A DNA stretch of 64,000 nt, taken from assembly GCF_900496995.4 (NCBI RefSeq), contig NC_044018.1, forward strand, positions 14,098,501 through 14,162,500, read 5' to 3'. Shown here one piece after another: positions 12,587 to 25,500 of this stretch (positions are counted from its first letter, which is position 1; the number at the start of each line of letters is the position of its first letter). The translations under genes were made by a program, and so were the position numbers. Origin of the DNA: Aquila chrysaetos chrysaetos. Its lineage: Eukaryota; Chordata; Aves; Accipitriformes; Accipitridae. The notes beneath the pieces were generated by a model. That model had not been told where the DNA came from, made no database searches, and saw only the letters and a program-made list of their open reading frames with translations.

Positions 12587-15286
12587 GTCCTCTTCAGCTC
12601 TAACTAACATTTTGCCCTCTCCCAGCTTCCTGGGATCACCATGCACCTTCCAAAGCTCCACTCTGATTTTTAGCTTCTCACAGTCCTTTCTACCTCTTTC
12701 TATTTCTCCTGAAGTCATATGTAAAGGGATCATTATATAACTTCATGTGAATAGGGCCCGAAAAGGTTCTATACCATTTTTTCCTAGCTAGTATTTACTA
12801 TACACTTGATATAAATTAGCTTGGAGATAGTTTTTCAATATAAAAAGAAAAGCCCCTGGACCTGGATGAAGGGAAAAAAAGAAAAAAAAAAAAAGGAAGA
12901 AAAAAAAAAAAAAGAGGTGCAGCTAACAGGAATACTTTATAAACCGTGAAGTGGGATTTTTCTAATGGACTCATTCTACCTCATTTTAGGTAACGCAACT
13001 GCAATGTGGCGTATACTACAGATGGATAACATCACAACAGCAGTACACTTTTATAACTGGCAAACAGGTGTTTGGGTTTATTTAACAATCTATCTAGCAT
13101 AAAACAGATTTCTATTTATTATTGGAATAGTTGATGCATATGATGTTGTTTCAAGGAAGCAGGGAAGCCAAATCTCTGTGAAGCATTTGAGATTTAAGGT
13201 ATTCCTGCAGATATTGTTTCATCTTCCAGAAATTTTTAAGAGTGCTACTTTCATCTCTTCTTAGTATACAGCATCCATTCTCTCCCTATAGTAATTCCCT
13301 AAGCCTATGATGGCTGCATCCCTGAGATACGAACAGAATTTGCCCCTTTGCATGTGTAATATGTGTATTGTGTACGTGTGAGAGAAAGAGTAAACACACT
13401 CCTGTTTTTTGTAAATATAATATGGAGCTAGTTTTTGTTTGTGTACAAACCATATTCAGTACTCACACAGATAATTCTGCTCTCCAGGTAAGCCTTTCAT
13501 GATTATATGCTACACTGCTGTTAGACATATAAACAGCTGTTTGTTGTGCCAGGATGACTAACCGCTGAGGCTTTACACATATCTTGAACAACCCTATTAG
13601 TCCCTGTTGGGACTTGAACATGATGGAGATGATAAAGCTCAGGACACCCGCCACTGGTAACGTAAGCACTTGGAAATGTTATTCACAGAAATGAGGGTTA
13701 CGTCTATAGTAACAAGCTGAACAGGAGCAGACTGCTGCAATGAATAATTGTTAGCATGTTCCCTGTTATGCCTTTGGCTCAGGCCAAAGAGCACTCTCCC
13801 AAGCAATGCGTAATTTAGGTTAGCATTGGCCAGGCATGGCTCCAGTAGTCAATACAGATGAAGCTACTCTATTTTGGCCAGGGAGAAAAGAGAGTTCAAT
13901 AGTTTGTGTGCAACTCAGGGCCAGAAAACCAGCCAAGTGTATAGATGGAGCCAAAGTCACCAGACATCTAAACTCATTTGAGCGCTGGATTGGGTACCTG
14001 AGCGGACAAAGGAGTGCCTCAGCTCTCTTGTAGCTCGAATCATAAGTGCCAAAGTAGGGAGAAAACATGCTGATTACTGTTAACCCCATTGATATGCAGT
14101 CCTATGAAAAGAGACAGAACATACTCCAATGGCTAATTGCTGAAAACAGATACGCTTAGGTAAGATGTGAGGATGTTTATAGCCACTGAAGCAAATCATT
14201 AAGAGAAATGGTAGGTTTTTCACTTCCTAATGTCTCCAGATTAAGACATTCATGGCAAATCTGTTAGTCAATATCAAAGTATGAGGCTGAGAACAAAAAA
14301 TAACTGGTTGAAAATGAAGGATCTGTGGTGCATAGGGGCTAAAACTACAGGTCTGAATAGTGCTGTGACCAAACCTTATAAACACAACAGTGAAAAAAAC
14401 CCCATTAATATTCTTAATTTACCCATGGGGAAAATGAGCCGTGTTGAAGCTGTGTATCTGGCATGACACAGGGCAATGACAGAGTTTAAAGCGATGTGAA
14501 GGGATCTCTGAAACTTAGTAGCAGGTGCTCTCTTCCAAAATTCCTTGCCTGTCTCCTAATGGAAAAGAGCTGCAGAGCATAAGCAACTTAGGGGTTAAAG
14601 GCATTTTGATTTATTCCAACAAAAAAAAGGGATTTTTCCCCACGCACTTCCTGAAGATTATAGACTGTGTTATTTCCTTTAGCAGTGCACAGGTTCATGA
14701 ATGATTAATGAAGTTTTAGGTCCAAAATCACTGAGTAGTGGTATATTGCAAGTTTTACAGCGTGATCTGTTACCAGCAAATGTATCTTTTGGTGTTTCAT
14801 TTGTTGGCTATACTGTGCTATGAACTGGATAATCCTTCCAATGTTTCCCCCTTCCAGAAATTACCAGTTAGGTGGGAGCGAGAACAAAATTCCACCGCAT
14901 AAAATGGATATTGCTGTTAAGCACCTTGTTCCTTGTTTGTATGCTTGGTAGGTGAAGGGTGAGGGGAGAGGATTTAGCTCTCATTTTCTGGCATTTTTCT
15001 TCTAGTAGTAAGGTATAATTTGCATAGCTTATCACTGCAGTTTTTTCAGCTGCTTTATTAATGGCCTTTTAAGGAAGCTAGCAATACTCATCTAAGTAGC
15101 TTTGTTTGGAAACCCTTGTCATGGTTGAGTTTTAGAAGCTGAAAGAAAAGGATGAGTCACAGAAAGCTTCAAGATGTGAGTGATCCTGCAGCAAAGATGA
15201 ATGGAAGAGTACAGGGGTTAATAAAAATTTTTTCTTTTTTTTGAGACTATAACCCCTGCCTGTGAGTGTGAGAAGTTAAAGAAATT
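12587..15286. other. Intergenic DNA with an A-rich tract
   Basis: A purine-rich run at about 12868-12917 is nearly all A with scattered G. The remainder is ordinary AT-rich sequence with no recognisable coding or RNA gene. Confidence 0.55.
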
Positions 15287-17420
15287 ATAGAATCACAGAA
15301 TACCAAGTTGGAAGGGACCTCAAGGATCATTTGGTCCAACCTTTTGGCAAAAGCATAGTCTAGACAAGATGGCCCAGCACCTGTCCAGCCCAGTCTTAAA
15401 AGTGCCCAATGTTGGGGAATCCACGACTTTCCTGGGGACGTTATTCCAATGGCTGATTGTTCTCATTGTGAAAAATTTTCCTCGTGTCCAATTAGAATCT
15501 CCTCAGGAGTAACTTGTACCCATCAGCCCTCATCTTTTCTATGTGACTCCTTGTAAAAAGGGGTTCTCCATCTTCTTTGTAGCCACCCTTTAAATTCTGG
15601 AACATGGTGATAAGGTGTCCCCTAAGCCTTCTTTTCTCAAGGCCGAACAAACCCAGTTCTCTCAGCCTTTCCTTATATGGCAGGCTTCCCTGTCCTTTGA
15701 TCATCTTTGTGGCCCTTCTCTGGACCCTCTCCAGCCTGTCCACATCTTTTTTGTATAGCAGGGACCAAAACTGAACACAGCATTCCAGGTGTGGTGTGAC
15801 AAGCGCTGGGTAGGGTGGGATAATGACTTCTTTATCTCTGATAGTGATGGCCTTGTTGATGCAACCAGCATCCTGTTGGCTTGCTTTGCTGCAGCAGCAC
15901 ACTGTTCACTCATATTGAGCTGCTTGTCCACCAGGACCCCCAGGTCACTTTGCACAGAGCTGCTCCCCAGCCAGATAGATCCCAGCCTGTGCTGCACTCC
16001 TGGATTATGTTTTCCCAGGTGCAAGATCTTACATTTGTCTTTGTTGAACTTCATAAGGTTCTTGTTAGCCTACTTTTCCAGCCTATCCATGTCTTCCTGC
16101 AGGGGGGCTCTCCCTTCCAAAGCATCCACTTCCCCACTCAGTTTGGTGTTACCAGCAAACTTCATCAGGGTACACTTGATCCCATCATCCAGACCACTTA
16201 TGAAGGTATTAAATAGCATTGGGCCCAGTATTGATCCCCGGGTGACCCCACATGCGACAGGTTGCCACTTTGAAAAGGAGGTATTTACCACCACCCTCTG
16301 GGTGCAGCCTGTCAGCCAGTTCCCCACCCACCGCACAAACCACTTGTCTGGACCATAACGCATCAGCTTGTCAAGGAGAAGGCTGGGGGAAACTGTATCA
16401 AAAGCCTTAGAGAAATCCAGGTAGACAATGTCCATGGCTTGCCCACATCAACTGAGCAGTTTACTTTGTCATAAAAGGTGATCAGGTTTGTCAAGCACGA
16501 TTTGCCCTTGGTGAATCCATGCTAGCTTTTCCCACTCACGTGCTTCATTTGACTTGTGATAGCCCCCAGGAGGATTCGTTCTATAACTTTCCCAGGGGCT
16601 GAAGTAAGACTGATGGGCCTGTAATTTCCTGGATCCTCCTTTAAGCCTTCTTGTAGATGGGGGTGACATTAGCCTTCCTCCAGTCTTCTGGGACGTCTCC
16701 TGATCTCCATGACTTCTCAAAGATTATGGAGAGTGGCCTCGCAACAACGTCAGCCAGCTCTCTTAACACCCTTGGGTGGATATTGTCAGGGCCCATCGAT
16801 TTGTAGGGGTCAAGCTCCTGTAATTGTTCCCATACCAACCCTTCCTTCACTGATGGTGGGTCTGTGTTTGCATCAGCCTGGATTTTTGTTCCCGAGGCCT
16901 GGGGCCCAGCAGTGCTGGTAAAGACAGAGGTGAAGCAAGTGTTGAGAACCTCTGCCTTTTCAGTGTTGTTGGTGACTAATTCACCTCTCTTTCTGTTTCT
17001 GCTTGTTGTTTACATACCTGAAGAACCCTTTCTTGTAGTTTTTAACATCTCTGGCCAATTTCAATTCAAGATGAGCTTTGCTTTTCTAACTGTATATCTG
17101 CACGCCCTCACAATGCCGTTCTAGTTCTTGATGGGTATTTGTCTGCTTTTCCATTTCTGGTATGTTTCTTTTTTGGTTTTAAGCAGACTCGGAAGCTCGC
17201 AGTTAAGCCAAGGGGGTCTCCTGCTCTGCCTACTTCCCTTACCTTTAAAGGGGATGAACTGTTTTTGTGCTTGCAGGAGAGTGTTCTTGAAAAACTCCCA
17301 GCACTCGCTAGCTCCTTTACTCTCCATGGAAGCTTCCCAGGCCCTCCCAGTTGAGCTCTGAGCGAGCTGAAGTTTGCTCTTCTAAAATGAAATGGCAGTC
17401 TTGTATTTAAGTTATTAGTA
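15287..17420 (-). mobile_element. CR1 LINE retrotransposon, 5'-truncated
   Basis: The low-coordinate end is a typical CR1 3' terminus read in reverse: tandem ATAGAATC/ACAGAATA octamer-like units at 15287-15302, then CCAAGTTGGAAGGGACCTCA. Going up, the minus strand reads through the 3' untranslated region, the reverse transcriptase domain and the linker before it, and stops around 17.42 kb. There it is truncated at the 5' end, as nearly all avian CR1 copies are. CR1 moves by target-primed reverse transcription and leaves no regular target duplication. The copy is clearly younger than the one at 2-4.4 kb because long protein stretches are still readable, but it is dead (see the separate pseudogene entry). 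Confidence 0.93.
15492..17327 (-). pseudogene. Broken CR1 ORF2 (reverse transcriptase) remnants
   Basis: Successive minus-strand fragments give the CR1 ORF2 order. 17327-17121 is the linker after the endonuclease (SRQSRRPPWLN region). 16850-16641 is the start of the RT with [17 protein letters not shown]. 16435-16070 has RT motif A as YLDFSKAFDTVS and later the GVTRGSILGPMLF block. 16054-15701 is the thumb region with KCKILHLG. 15902-15492 is the C terminus with RVQRRATKMIKG. The pieces lie in different frames, so several indels separate them. The catalytic pair that normally follows FA in the FADD motif reads FAGN here (about 16165 on the minus strand), so the copy would be inactive even apart from the frameshifts. 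Confidence 0.9.
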
Positions 17421-20400
17421 ATGCAACATACCCTCCTTGAGTGGTTTTATGCAATTGTGATAAACAGCATTGCAGAAGTCCATTAATAAGATGTTTCTCA
17501 ACTCACTAATTTTAATATTAGAAAATGTCAATATGGTTTCCCTCCCAAGAATGTCAAAAATCTGGAGCAAATACTGGAAACACTCAAAAGAAGGTAACAA
17601 AAATACCCTCCAGAGGAAGTATCAGGCAATCTGAGTATAAAGTTGAATGTGACATGCAGGTAATGAGAATATGTAAAAGAAGAGGGAAAAATCAATACAC
17701 AAACTATGAAGTTATAAATATATCTGATTGAGACTGGCCTAAGTTGCAAGTTCAAGCAGAAATGAGTAGACTTGACTTCCCACAGGCCCACAATTGTGTT
17801 TGTTGGACACCTACTCTGCCTTTAATGACTGTAATAGTCTGCAATAGAGTTTGTTCTTTAAACAAGCAGTCAGACTAAAAGTCTGTACCATCTACGTATA
17901 ATTCTTGTTATGGAAATATTGTCCCCAACCAATAAGACAAATACTGTAACTCAACTTTCAGCAAGACAGACAGCTTTCTCTGTGATTTTTCAATATATTA
18001 GCTGTAGACTACCACAACTGTTACTAATTTCAAGTAACAATGACTGGAATAAGGATATGAGAGAAACTCAGATGGGATGAGATAAAAGTGTCTTCAAAGT
18101 AATGATTTTTTTTAATTAGATTAAACAAAATATATTACATTTAGTTTTGAACTATACCCCTCATGGGTGAAGACTACATACTTCTGCTTCAGCTCATGTA
18201 ACTGCTTGTGCCGCTGTGCTTTGCTTTTTGCAGACAGAAGAGACAAGAGGGCAGAAAAGGAGTTCATGAATGGCAACACAGCAAAGTCTGGTGTGAGAAG
18301 GATTTGAAAAATGTATTCACTGCAAATTAAAATGATAAAATTGGCCAAGTTCAGGGGGTCATTAACAACTAAAGTACAGCAGAAGTTAATTATAATCTTT
18401 AACTAATTTATACAAAATAAGTGATTTCTGAACTAGAGATATAGATTAAATAATGTTTATACAAAGCATGTATGGCATATCTTGACAAGAAATCAATGTC
18501 TGTTTTAGACTTATTACTTCTACAGTGTTCTTCCTCTTCTTAGTCCCATTACAATCCAACTGAAAACTACTTGGGAATCTTTTATGAAAAAATCTGAAAA
18601 AAGAAACCCCAACCAAAAACCACTTAATGAATACGAGGCAGTTTTCTTGTGTTTAATAACCAAAAATGGTACTACACAAAAGAGAAAATGGGAAAAAGAG
18701 AATCTCAGGCACTAATCTGACTGGTGTTTTAGATAGTTCCGATGGGAAAAATTGGGTGGAGGGAAGAGAAAAGAACTGCTAAAATTGTAATTCAGAATGT
18801 TACGTGGTGCATATAAAACCAGGAGCAGGACTGAATTTTTATATGTAACTTTAGACTTCAATGTTGCAAACTCCAGCACCCAGGCAGAGCATGTATTCCT
18901 ATGAGCAAACCGATTGTCATCAAATTCCATAAATAATAGTGGGTTTTTCTGCAGGAATAGATACTTTCTGGTGGAAGGATCTTCCCTAAAGCCCATGTAA
19001 TGCTGAATTAAAAGCTTTTTTAATAAAATCCTGATGTGTTTTCTAGATAATCTTTTCTTAGTAAGTGGAAAGCAATAGAAAATTTTTCGCTAGTTAAGAA
19101 TAAAGATATTTCAAATTTGCAAAAATAAACTAAATTAATGCTTACTTTGAATATGAAGGTCTAGCTAAAACAATATGAGATGTCCTTCCCGCTTCACATT
19201 CGTGATTTGGAGATACTAAAATAGAATCAGTCTTCAGCCCAGTATAGGTGAATCCTTTTCCTGAAATCTTTCAGTGTCAGGTCAACACAGAAGTTACAGC
19301 AAGGTGACTAACTGAAAGGATATCGAGCTATTCTCTAAGTACTCAGTTAACCCTCAAGTGGTTTGGATCAGGCCCTTCAGTAGTTTAATGAAAAGTATGT
19401 AGCACACTTCATGATGAGGTTTGCAAATTCTTGTTCATCATTTAAAAAAAAAACACCACCAAACAAAACCAAACTAAAATAAAACCTAAACCAGTGTCTG
19501 TCAGGAAAAGGTCATTCACAGATAACTGTTGAGAGTTATTCTACACAGAATACCATCTTTCAAACTGTGTGATTCTTGACCGTACACCTGTTCAAAAAAC
19601 ATCACTGTTATTTTCTTCTATTGCCACAGTAATGGATAAAGTGTATTTTCTTACTTTCATCTCCCTCCAAAACAATCACAGTATTTTACTGAAACTTCTC
19701 AAAAAAACCTTTATACTTCGGCAAACATCAAGGATAGAGAACACTAGCATAAATATTTTAAAAAACCCCAAACTCCCCAAAACAAACACGACTGAAAACA
19801 AATGATTGTCATGGGTAGTTACTTTTTTTTTTTTTTTTTTTTTTAAATACTAAATTGTGTTTTAACTAGGGCATGAGGGCATGGCGATGTTAAGAAACTG
19901 TTGCACTATGTTATCTTAAATCCTGCCTTAAATGAGGATGAGGAACCCAAGTTCTTATAATTTCATCACATATTTTCCCACACTGTTCATATAGATAAAT
20001 ACATAATCTTTGCTTTTCTGGATGGTCCATATTTTCCCTTGGTGCTTCACTGCAGATATGAAAGCATATGTAGGAGTGCCCTGATTTGGAAAGACAGATA
20101 ACAGCTTAATTTCCATGGCAATCCAGGTCCAAGAAGACAGTTGCCTAGGAAAGTTTAAACTTCTGTGGTCTTCATCATGATCTTGAAAGTGACTATAAGA
20201 ACCAATACAAGAGATGTGAGGCCAGTGATGGATTACTTAAGAGCTTGTTCCATCACATAGTTAACCAAGAAGAAAGAGGTGTTTAACCTGGAGGGAATTA
20301 AATCCACATCATTCCATTCAGTTCTTTTTCAACCCAGAAGAGTTCTCTTAGTGCTAAGCCATTGTAGAGCCATCACATAAGCATTTTCACAAGTGAAATA

Positions 20401-21799
20401 TACTTGAAGTTTATGTAGTTAAGTGCACTGGATATATGGAAGTCAGGACATAAAAAGGACTTGTAGTGATTAGGATGCAATGATGGTGTTTGCAGTTACC
20501 TACTTACTATTTTGATTACTGTTCCTGCAACTGTTTTTCTTTACTTTTATTCTTTTAATCCAGTAACAAACTAGTATAAAAAGCACATTTTAAGGATGCA
20601 CGTTTTGTTGACACCCATTTTCTTTTAAGCATACCCCTTCTTTCAGTGAAAATCAGGTTTATGACACCTAGTCTCTTTTAGGAAGATCATGGATCTTGCA
20701 ACCTTGTATCTGAGTCACATATTGTTTAGTGAAGAGTATGACCTAGACATGCTAGAACATAAGGAATAAAGTACTTTCTCAGGAAGCAGAAGCAATAAAT
20801 TCAAGCCTGCTTAGACTGAGGATACTCTGAAATTACAGTTCTCTCATTCCTGACAAGTATTGTAAATAGTAGGATACTGTAGAACAGTAAGACCACATTT
20901 TTTACACATCATCTTCCTTTTATTAGAGCCAACCTTACTCTACTAGATGTTGATTCTAAGAAGAGGATCAGACAGCGTGGATGCAAAGCCTAGGTGGAGA
21001 AGGCCTGATATTTCCTCCTAATTTCTTATACACTTAGTGAAAAGAGGCAGAACTAAATTTGTATTTCCCATTTTGTTTGCTCAGCTTTTTCTTCCCTCTA
21101 AAATAAAATATTAAATTATCATGCAAAATGTAAACTCTGATCTACCCTACTAGGAAGATTAAGAGAAGTTTATATTTTATACAACTGGATTCTTCACTTC
21201 TCAGGATGCAGATTTCCCTTGTTCACGTCTTCAGTACTGTGCTTTGTTTTAATAGTTTGGGAGTGTTTGTGTGATTTGCTGGAGGAAATGAGTTTGTTAC
21301 AATGGCTGGGTTTCATCACACCTCATTTCTGATGTGCAGCATGTAAACTTCCATGGCTGAACTAATCACCTTAAATCCACTTTATGATCAGTGGAAAGAA
21401 ATAATAATTTCTAGGACTTGATTCATCAGGCTCACTTCGCATATCCACTTCAGAAAATACTGAATTGTACCTAAAGTTGCCTATTTCTCATCATTGACTA
21501 TAAAGGGAGTCCAAGGTGACTTGGTCAGATCTTTAGTAGACATCTGTCATCATCTGTGCTGCATGTAGACATGAATATTTGGGCAGATGAATCCTTTCCA
21601 ACTTACTTTTGAAGTTACGAATGCTGTACTTGGGCAAGTATCTAACTTACTGCATTCCTAAACAATGCACATTTTTTATTCTATTTATTTGCATTACAAT
21701 TTTAATGCACTTTCCTGTTAACTAAATTGGATGTTTACAGTTCAGCAAAAGGAATACTTTCGTATCTACCTATTTAAAGAAGGTCAGATTACTCTGTAT
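17421..21799. other. Intergenic DNA, no gene seen
   Basis: AT-rich, with an A/C-rich low-complexity stretch at 19443-19490 and a long T run at about 19823-19844. Short open frames occur (for example 18712-18996 on the minus strand) but none resembles a known protein. Confidence 0.55.
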
Positions 21800-21888
21800 T
21801 CTAACAGGATAGTCAGGGATGTGGCAGGGGAATTGGAACTAGATGGTCTTTAAGGTCCCTTTCAACCCAGACCATTCTATGATTCTAT
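21800..21888 (+). mobile_element. CR1 3' end, sense orientation
   Basis: The sequence GGCAGGGGAATTGGAACTAG followed by ATGGTCTTTAAGGTCCCTTT and ending in two copies of an ATTCTATG-type octamer is the standard CR1 3' tail. Only about 90 bases remain, so it is an extreme 5' truncation. Its 3' end meets the 3' end of an oppositely oriented CR1 relic. Confidence 0.85.
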
Positions 21889-21899
21889 GTGGGATCTGG

Positions 21900-22570
21900 A
21901 GTAATCATCATTCAGTTTGGAATGGGCATCAGAAGGTCATCTAATCCAGCCTTCTGCTCAAACCACTTCAACATTGATTTCAGACCAGGATGCTCAGGGC
22001 TTTATCCAGTCAGGTCTTCAAGACCTCTGAGTGCAGAGAATCTGCAGACCCTTTGGATAACCTGTTGCACTGTTTGACTGTCCTCATGGGGAAAAGTTTT
22101 CTTCTTATGTCCAGATGGAACCTCTCCTGATTCAGTGTATGATGTTATCACTCACCCTTCCACCATGCACAGCTATGAAGGCCATGGCTCTATCTTCTTG
22201 ATGACCTCCTCATAGATGTTGGTATGCTGCTGTTAGGTCCCCTGAAAGACATCTCTTCTCCAGACTGAACAAGCCCCATTTCCTCAGCTCCTCTCATGGG
22301 GCAGTGCTCCAGCTCTCCAACCATCCAATAATCACTGGCCTGTTAATACAGCCCAATATACTAGGATGGACTGCTGACTCATGTTTACACTGCTGCCCAT
22401 CTTTGCAGCAGAGCTGCTCTCCGGCCAGTGCATCCCCAGCCTTTATCATTACAAGAGTTTCTTCCTTCCCGGGTGCAGGACTTTGCCTGAACCTTTGCTG
22501 AATTTCATGAGCCCATTCCTCCAGCCTGTCTAGGTCTCTCTGAATGGCAGCTTTGCCCTCAAGCATATTG
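21900..22570 (-). mobile_element. Diverged CR1 relic, antisense
   Basis: Plus-strand wording such as GGTCATCTAATCCAGCCTTC, then GTTGCACTGTTTGACTGTCC, then the CTCCAGACTGAACAAGCCC block, is the usual order of a reversed CR1 3' untranslated region and RT C terminus. A minus-strand frame at 22566-22294 reads LEGKAAIQRDLDRLEEWAHE, corresponding to the CR1 segment just before the thumb region. Divergence is greater than in the 15-17 kb copy. Confidence 0.8.
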
Positions 22571-25500
22571 ATTGCCTAATCCTCAAGCTACTATACATTT
22601 GTATTTATTATATTATCATAATCTACATTCATATATTTCAATTCATCTCTCATAAGAAAGAAAGGAAGTTAGGAAAGAAGCAAGCAAGACAGTCTAGACC
22701 TTGAAACTGAGAAAAGTAGTATCTCAAGCTATTGAGGTTTGATCTATTTTTTTCTTTGTAGTGATATGACCATAGTCTTTCAGTGCTTAGCAACACAGTG
22801 AGTCTGACCTAAAGATATAGGGTGCTGTTTATCTTTCTGTTCCTGATTACTATCTTTTCAATAACATTTAATAAAAAAACCTGCTAGTGTCTAGTAAAGA
22901 TTCCTAACATCAACTTTAGAAAAAAACAATCCACTGGTGGTTAAAAATCTCATCTGAAATGTCAAAATCCAGGTTTAAATTCCAAGACTGAGGGTAGATT
23001 GACCCTATAGACTGTAACATGGTGTTTGAGTATTTGTGCCTGCTTAGACAACAAAATAATTAAGCTGTAGGTGCACAAAGTTCCAAATAATCTAAATATT
23101 CTAGGCTATGCAGATTTCCATGCTCATTGCAGAAGATTGGTTGTGTCAGAATTTGCTCTGATGCCTCTACTGTGTAGCTATATCATCAGCTGGACAAACT
23201 AGGGATTCAGAAAAATACCTGTTAATCCTAGTGTGAAAGCTCTAAGTATTATCTAGTCTGAAATCTATCCTTTTCTTTCTTAAATGTTTTAGAAAAAAAT
23301 CTTTCAAGATATGCAGAACAAAAACACATTTCACAATGCAATTTTTTAAATGAAGCAGATTTTCTGCTTTGTAGCCAGATCTACCTATAAATATTGCTAC
23401 ATAGCTTCCAGTAGTTTAGCTCCTCAAATCCTTCTATTTCCCAGATTGCCTGTCGAAGTGATATAGTGTATATAACACAGAACCAAAAATAATTGATATA
23501 ATTTAACTGTTGTTATTTTAGCTGATTTTGCAAATCAGCACAAATTAATTTACTGTGATTATTTCTAGTAAAATAGATGAAATAGATTAATCTCTTTTTC
23601 CCTAACACTTAATTTCCCTGAAGAGACCAGCTGGGACTGAGAAAATAATTTAACATATATAAAGAAATGTTCAAGATGACTATATTATTCGTTTCTCCTC
23701 CAACAGGCTAATGAACTGTTTCTGATGTAGCTGGAGCTACATTTGAAAACCTCAAAATCTGGCCTTCCTTTGGATGTAGGGAATGAGGGACTTTGCTACT
23801 TCTTCAGAGATTTAGCTCATGGATTTCTTGCAATGTAAGACAGACAGTGATCTGAACTCTGGTGAAAACGCACATAGACTTCCTGCCAAAGCTTAATAAA
23901 GCAATGCTGTCTGATGGTTCTACTATTTGTAAGCTCCTGGACTTGAGGGAGAAAGAGAAGGTCTGAGTGAAACTCGCATGACAGAAGAAATTCTGTACTA
24001 ATCACAAGTCCTGCTATGCAGACTGATGAACTCTGCATAGAAATATACCAGCATCCACTTTTTATCCAGCAAAATGTAGAGCTACTTATACTGGCAAACC
24101 CATGGATTTGAGATAAGCTACCAGGAAAGGTTTAATAAATATCCTCAGAGAGGTGTTTGGAGGTTACGATTGTGATTTGAATTTACAAGGTGGTCGATAG
24201 CTGCAACACTGTAGTAGGAAGCTAAATGACCTAAACTAAAAGCCTAACTTTTAAATTACTGGAGGTACCTGAGCGAACCATAGCTGTAACTCTTTTCTAC
24301 CCATATAAACATCTGCTGAGCCAGGGACAGCACGTGTTGTGTCTAGCTTAAACAGGTGGGTTCACTTATAAATGTTCTCATTGGCCTTCTAGCTGCTGCC
24401 AAAGCAAATGCGAAGTGGCTGAGCTCTGCCTGAGCTGCCTTCAGAAGACACAGCCCACACACCATGAAAATCAGTGAAATTACACCAGGCCACAGCAGGT
24501 AACAGAGACGAGTTGGTCGAGTAGTGCTCCGTTTCCTGAGAACGGCCCTACTTCTCCAGTAACTCTCAGAAAAGCTGCTTCAAGTTTTCAAAGCAGTGTA
24601 GGTAAAACTGACTTGTGCCACCTCAAGGATGAAGAGCTGCCACAGCTGAACGGAGGGGGCTGAAGAGGGATAAAACATCCTGGTAGTGGGCAGAGAGCTG
24701 CAACAAAGGAAAAACTTAAAGATCAGGTTGTTCTGTTCATAGCTGCTACTGCTGCTGCTGCTAGACGGAAATACTCTCTTTGAATACCTGTGCACTTTCT
24801 GATTTACCTCACTTTCTGATTTCACCCTCAGCTGTGGGGAATCAGTGTTGTAAGGCACCGTAGGTCACAGGTACCAGCTGGTTTGTCTCTAGGTATTTGG
24901 CTGCTTACATTGCTACTGCTTAGTACCAGGTTTGATTCCCAGTATGATTGCATTGCCTTACAGAAGCTAAAGCTTTCTTCACTAAAATTGAGCTTTGCAT
25001 GTCTGGAGGACAAAACAGATTAGAGAAGTCACTGTGTGATTGGTATGGTTTTTGCCCTTTGCTACAAAATTTCACACAGCCGCTGTGTCATGCTCCTTTT
25101 TAATTAAAATTAGATATAATTTTTAAAGGTAAGTATTTGTTTAATTGCAGCTTTTCAAACTCTCCTTGGAGTCTTTTCGGTTTGTTTTTTTTTTTTTTTT
25201 TTAAGGTACAACCACATGAAAGGCATTGCAGTGATGACCCTGACTTTACACCACGCTCATCATGATACACTGTGTCAGTTTGAGTGGTACAATTAATGCG
25301 ACATGACCTTATGCCATACAGAATGTCACAGCAACATTTTGCTTTTTCCCCTTCATTCCAGGAATAGTTGTCAGAAATCATTTTTTATTGTGTCAACTAC
25401 TCAAACACTTATATCCACAATGGTATGTGTTATAAAACACCTTATCTTCAAACAGTCTGGCAGTTAACCCCTGGAATATTTTCTCTCACCTTTAGATACT

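Noticed and set aside
24743..24762. CTG-type repeat as a potential expansion locus
   Set aside because: It is short and interrupted, in gene-free DNA, with nothing to suggest a functional role.
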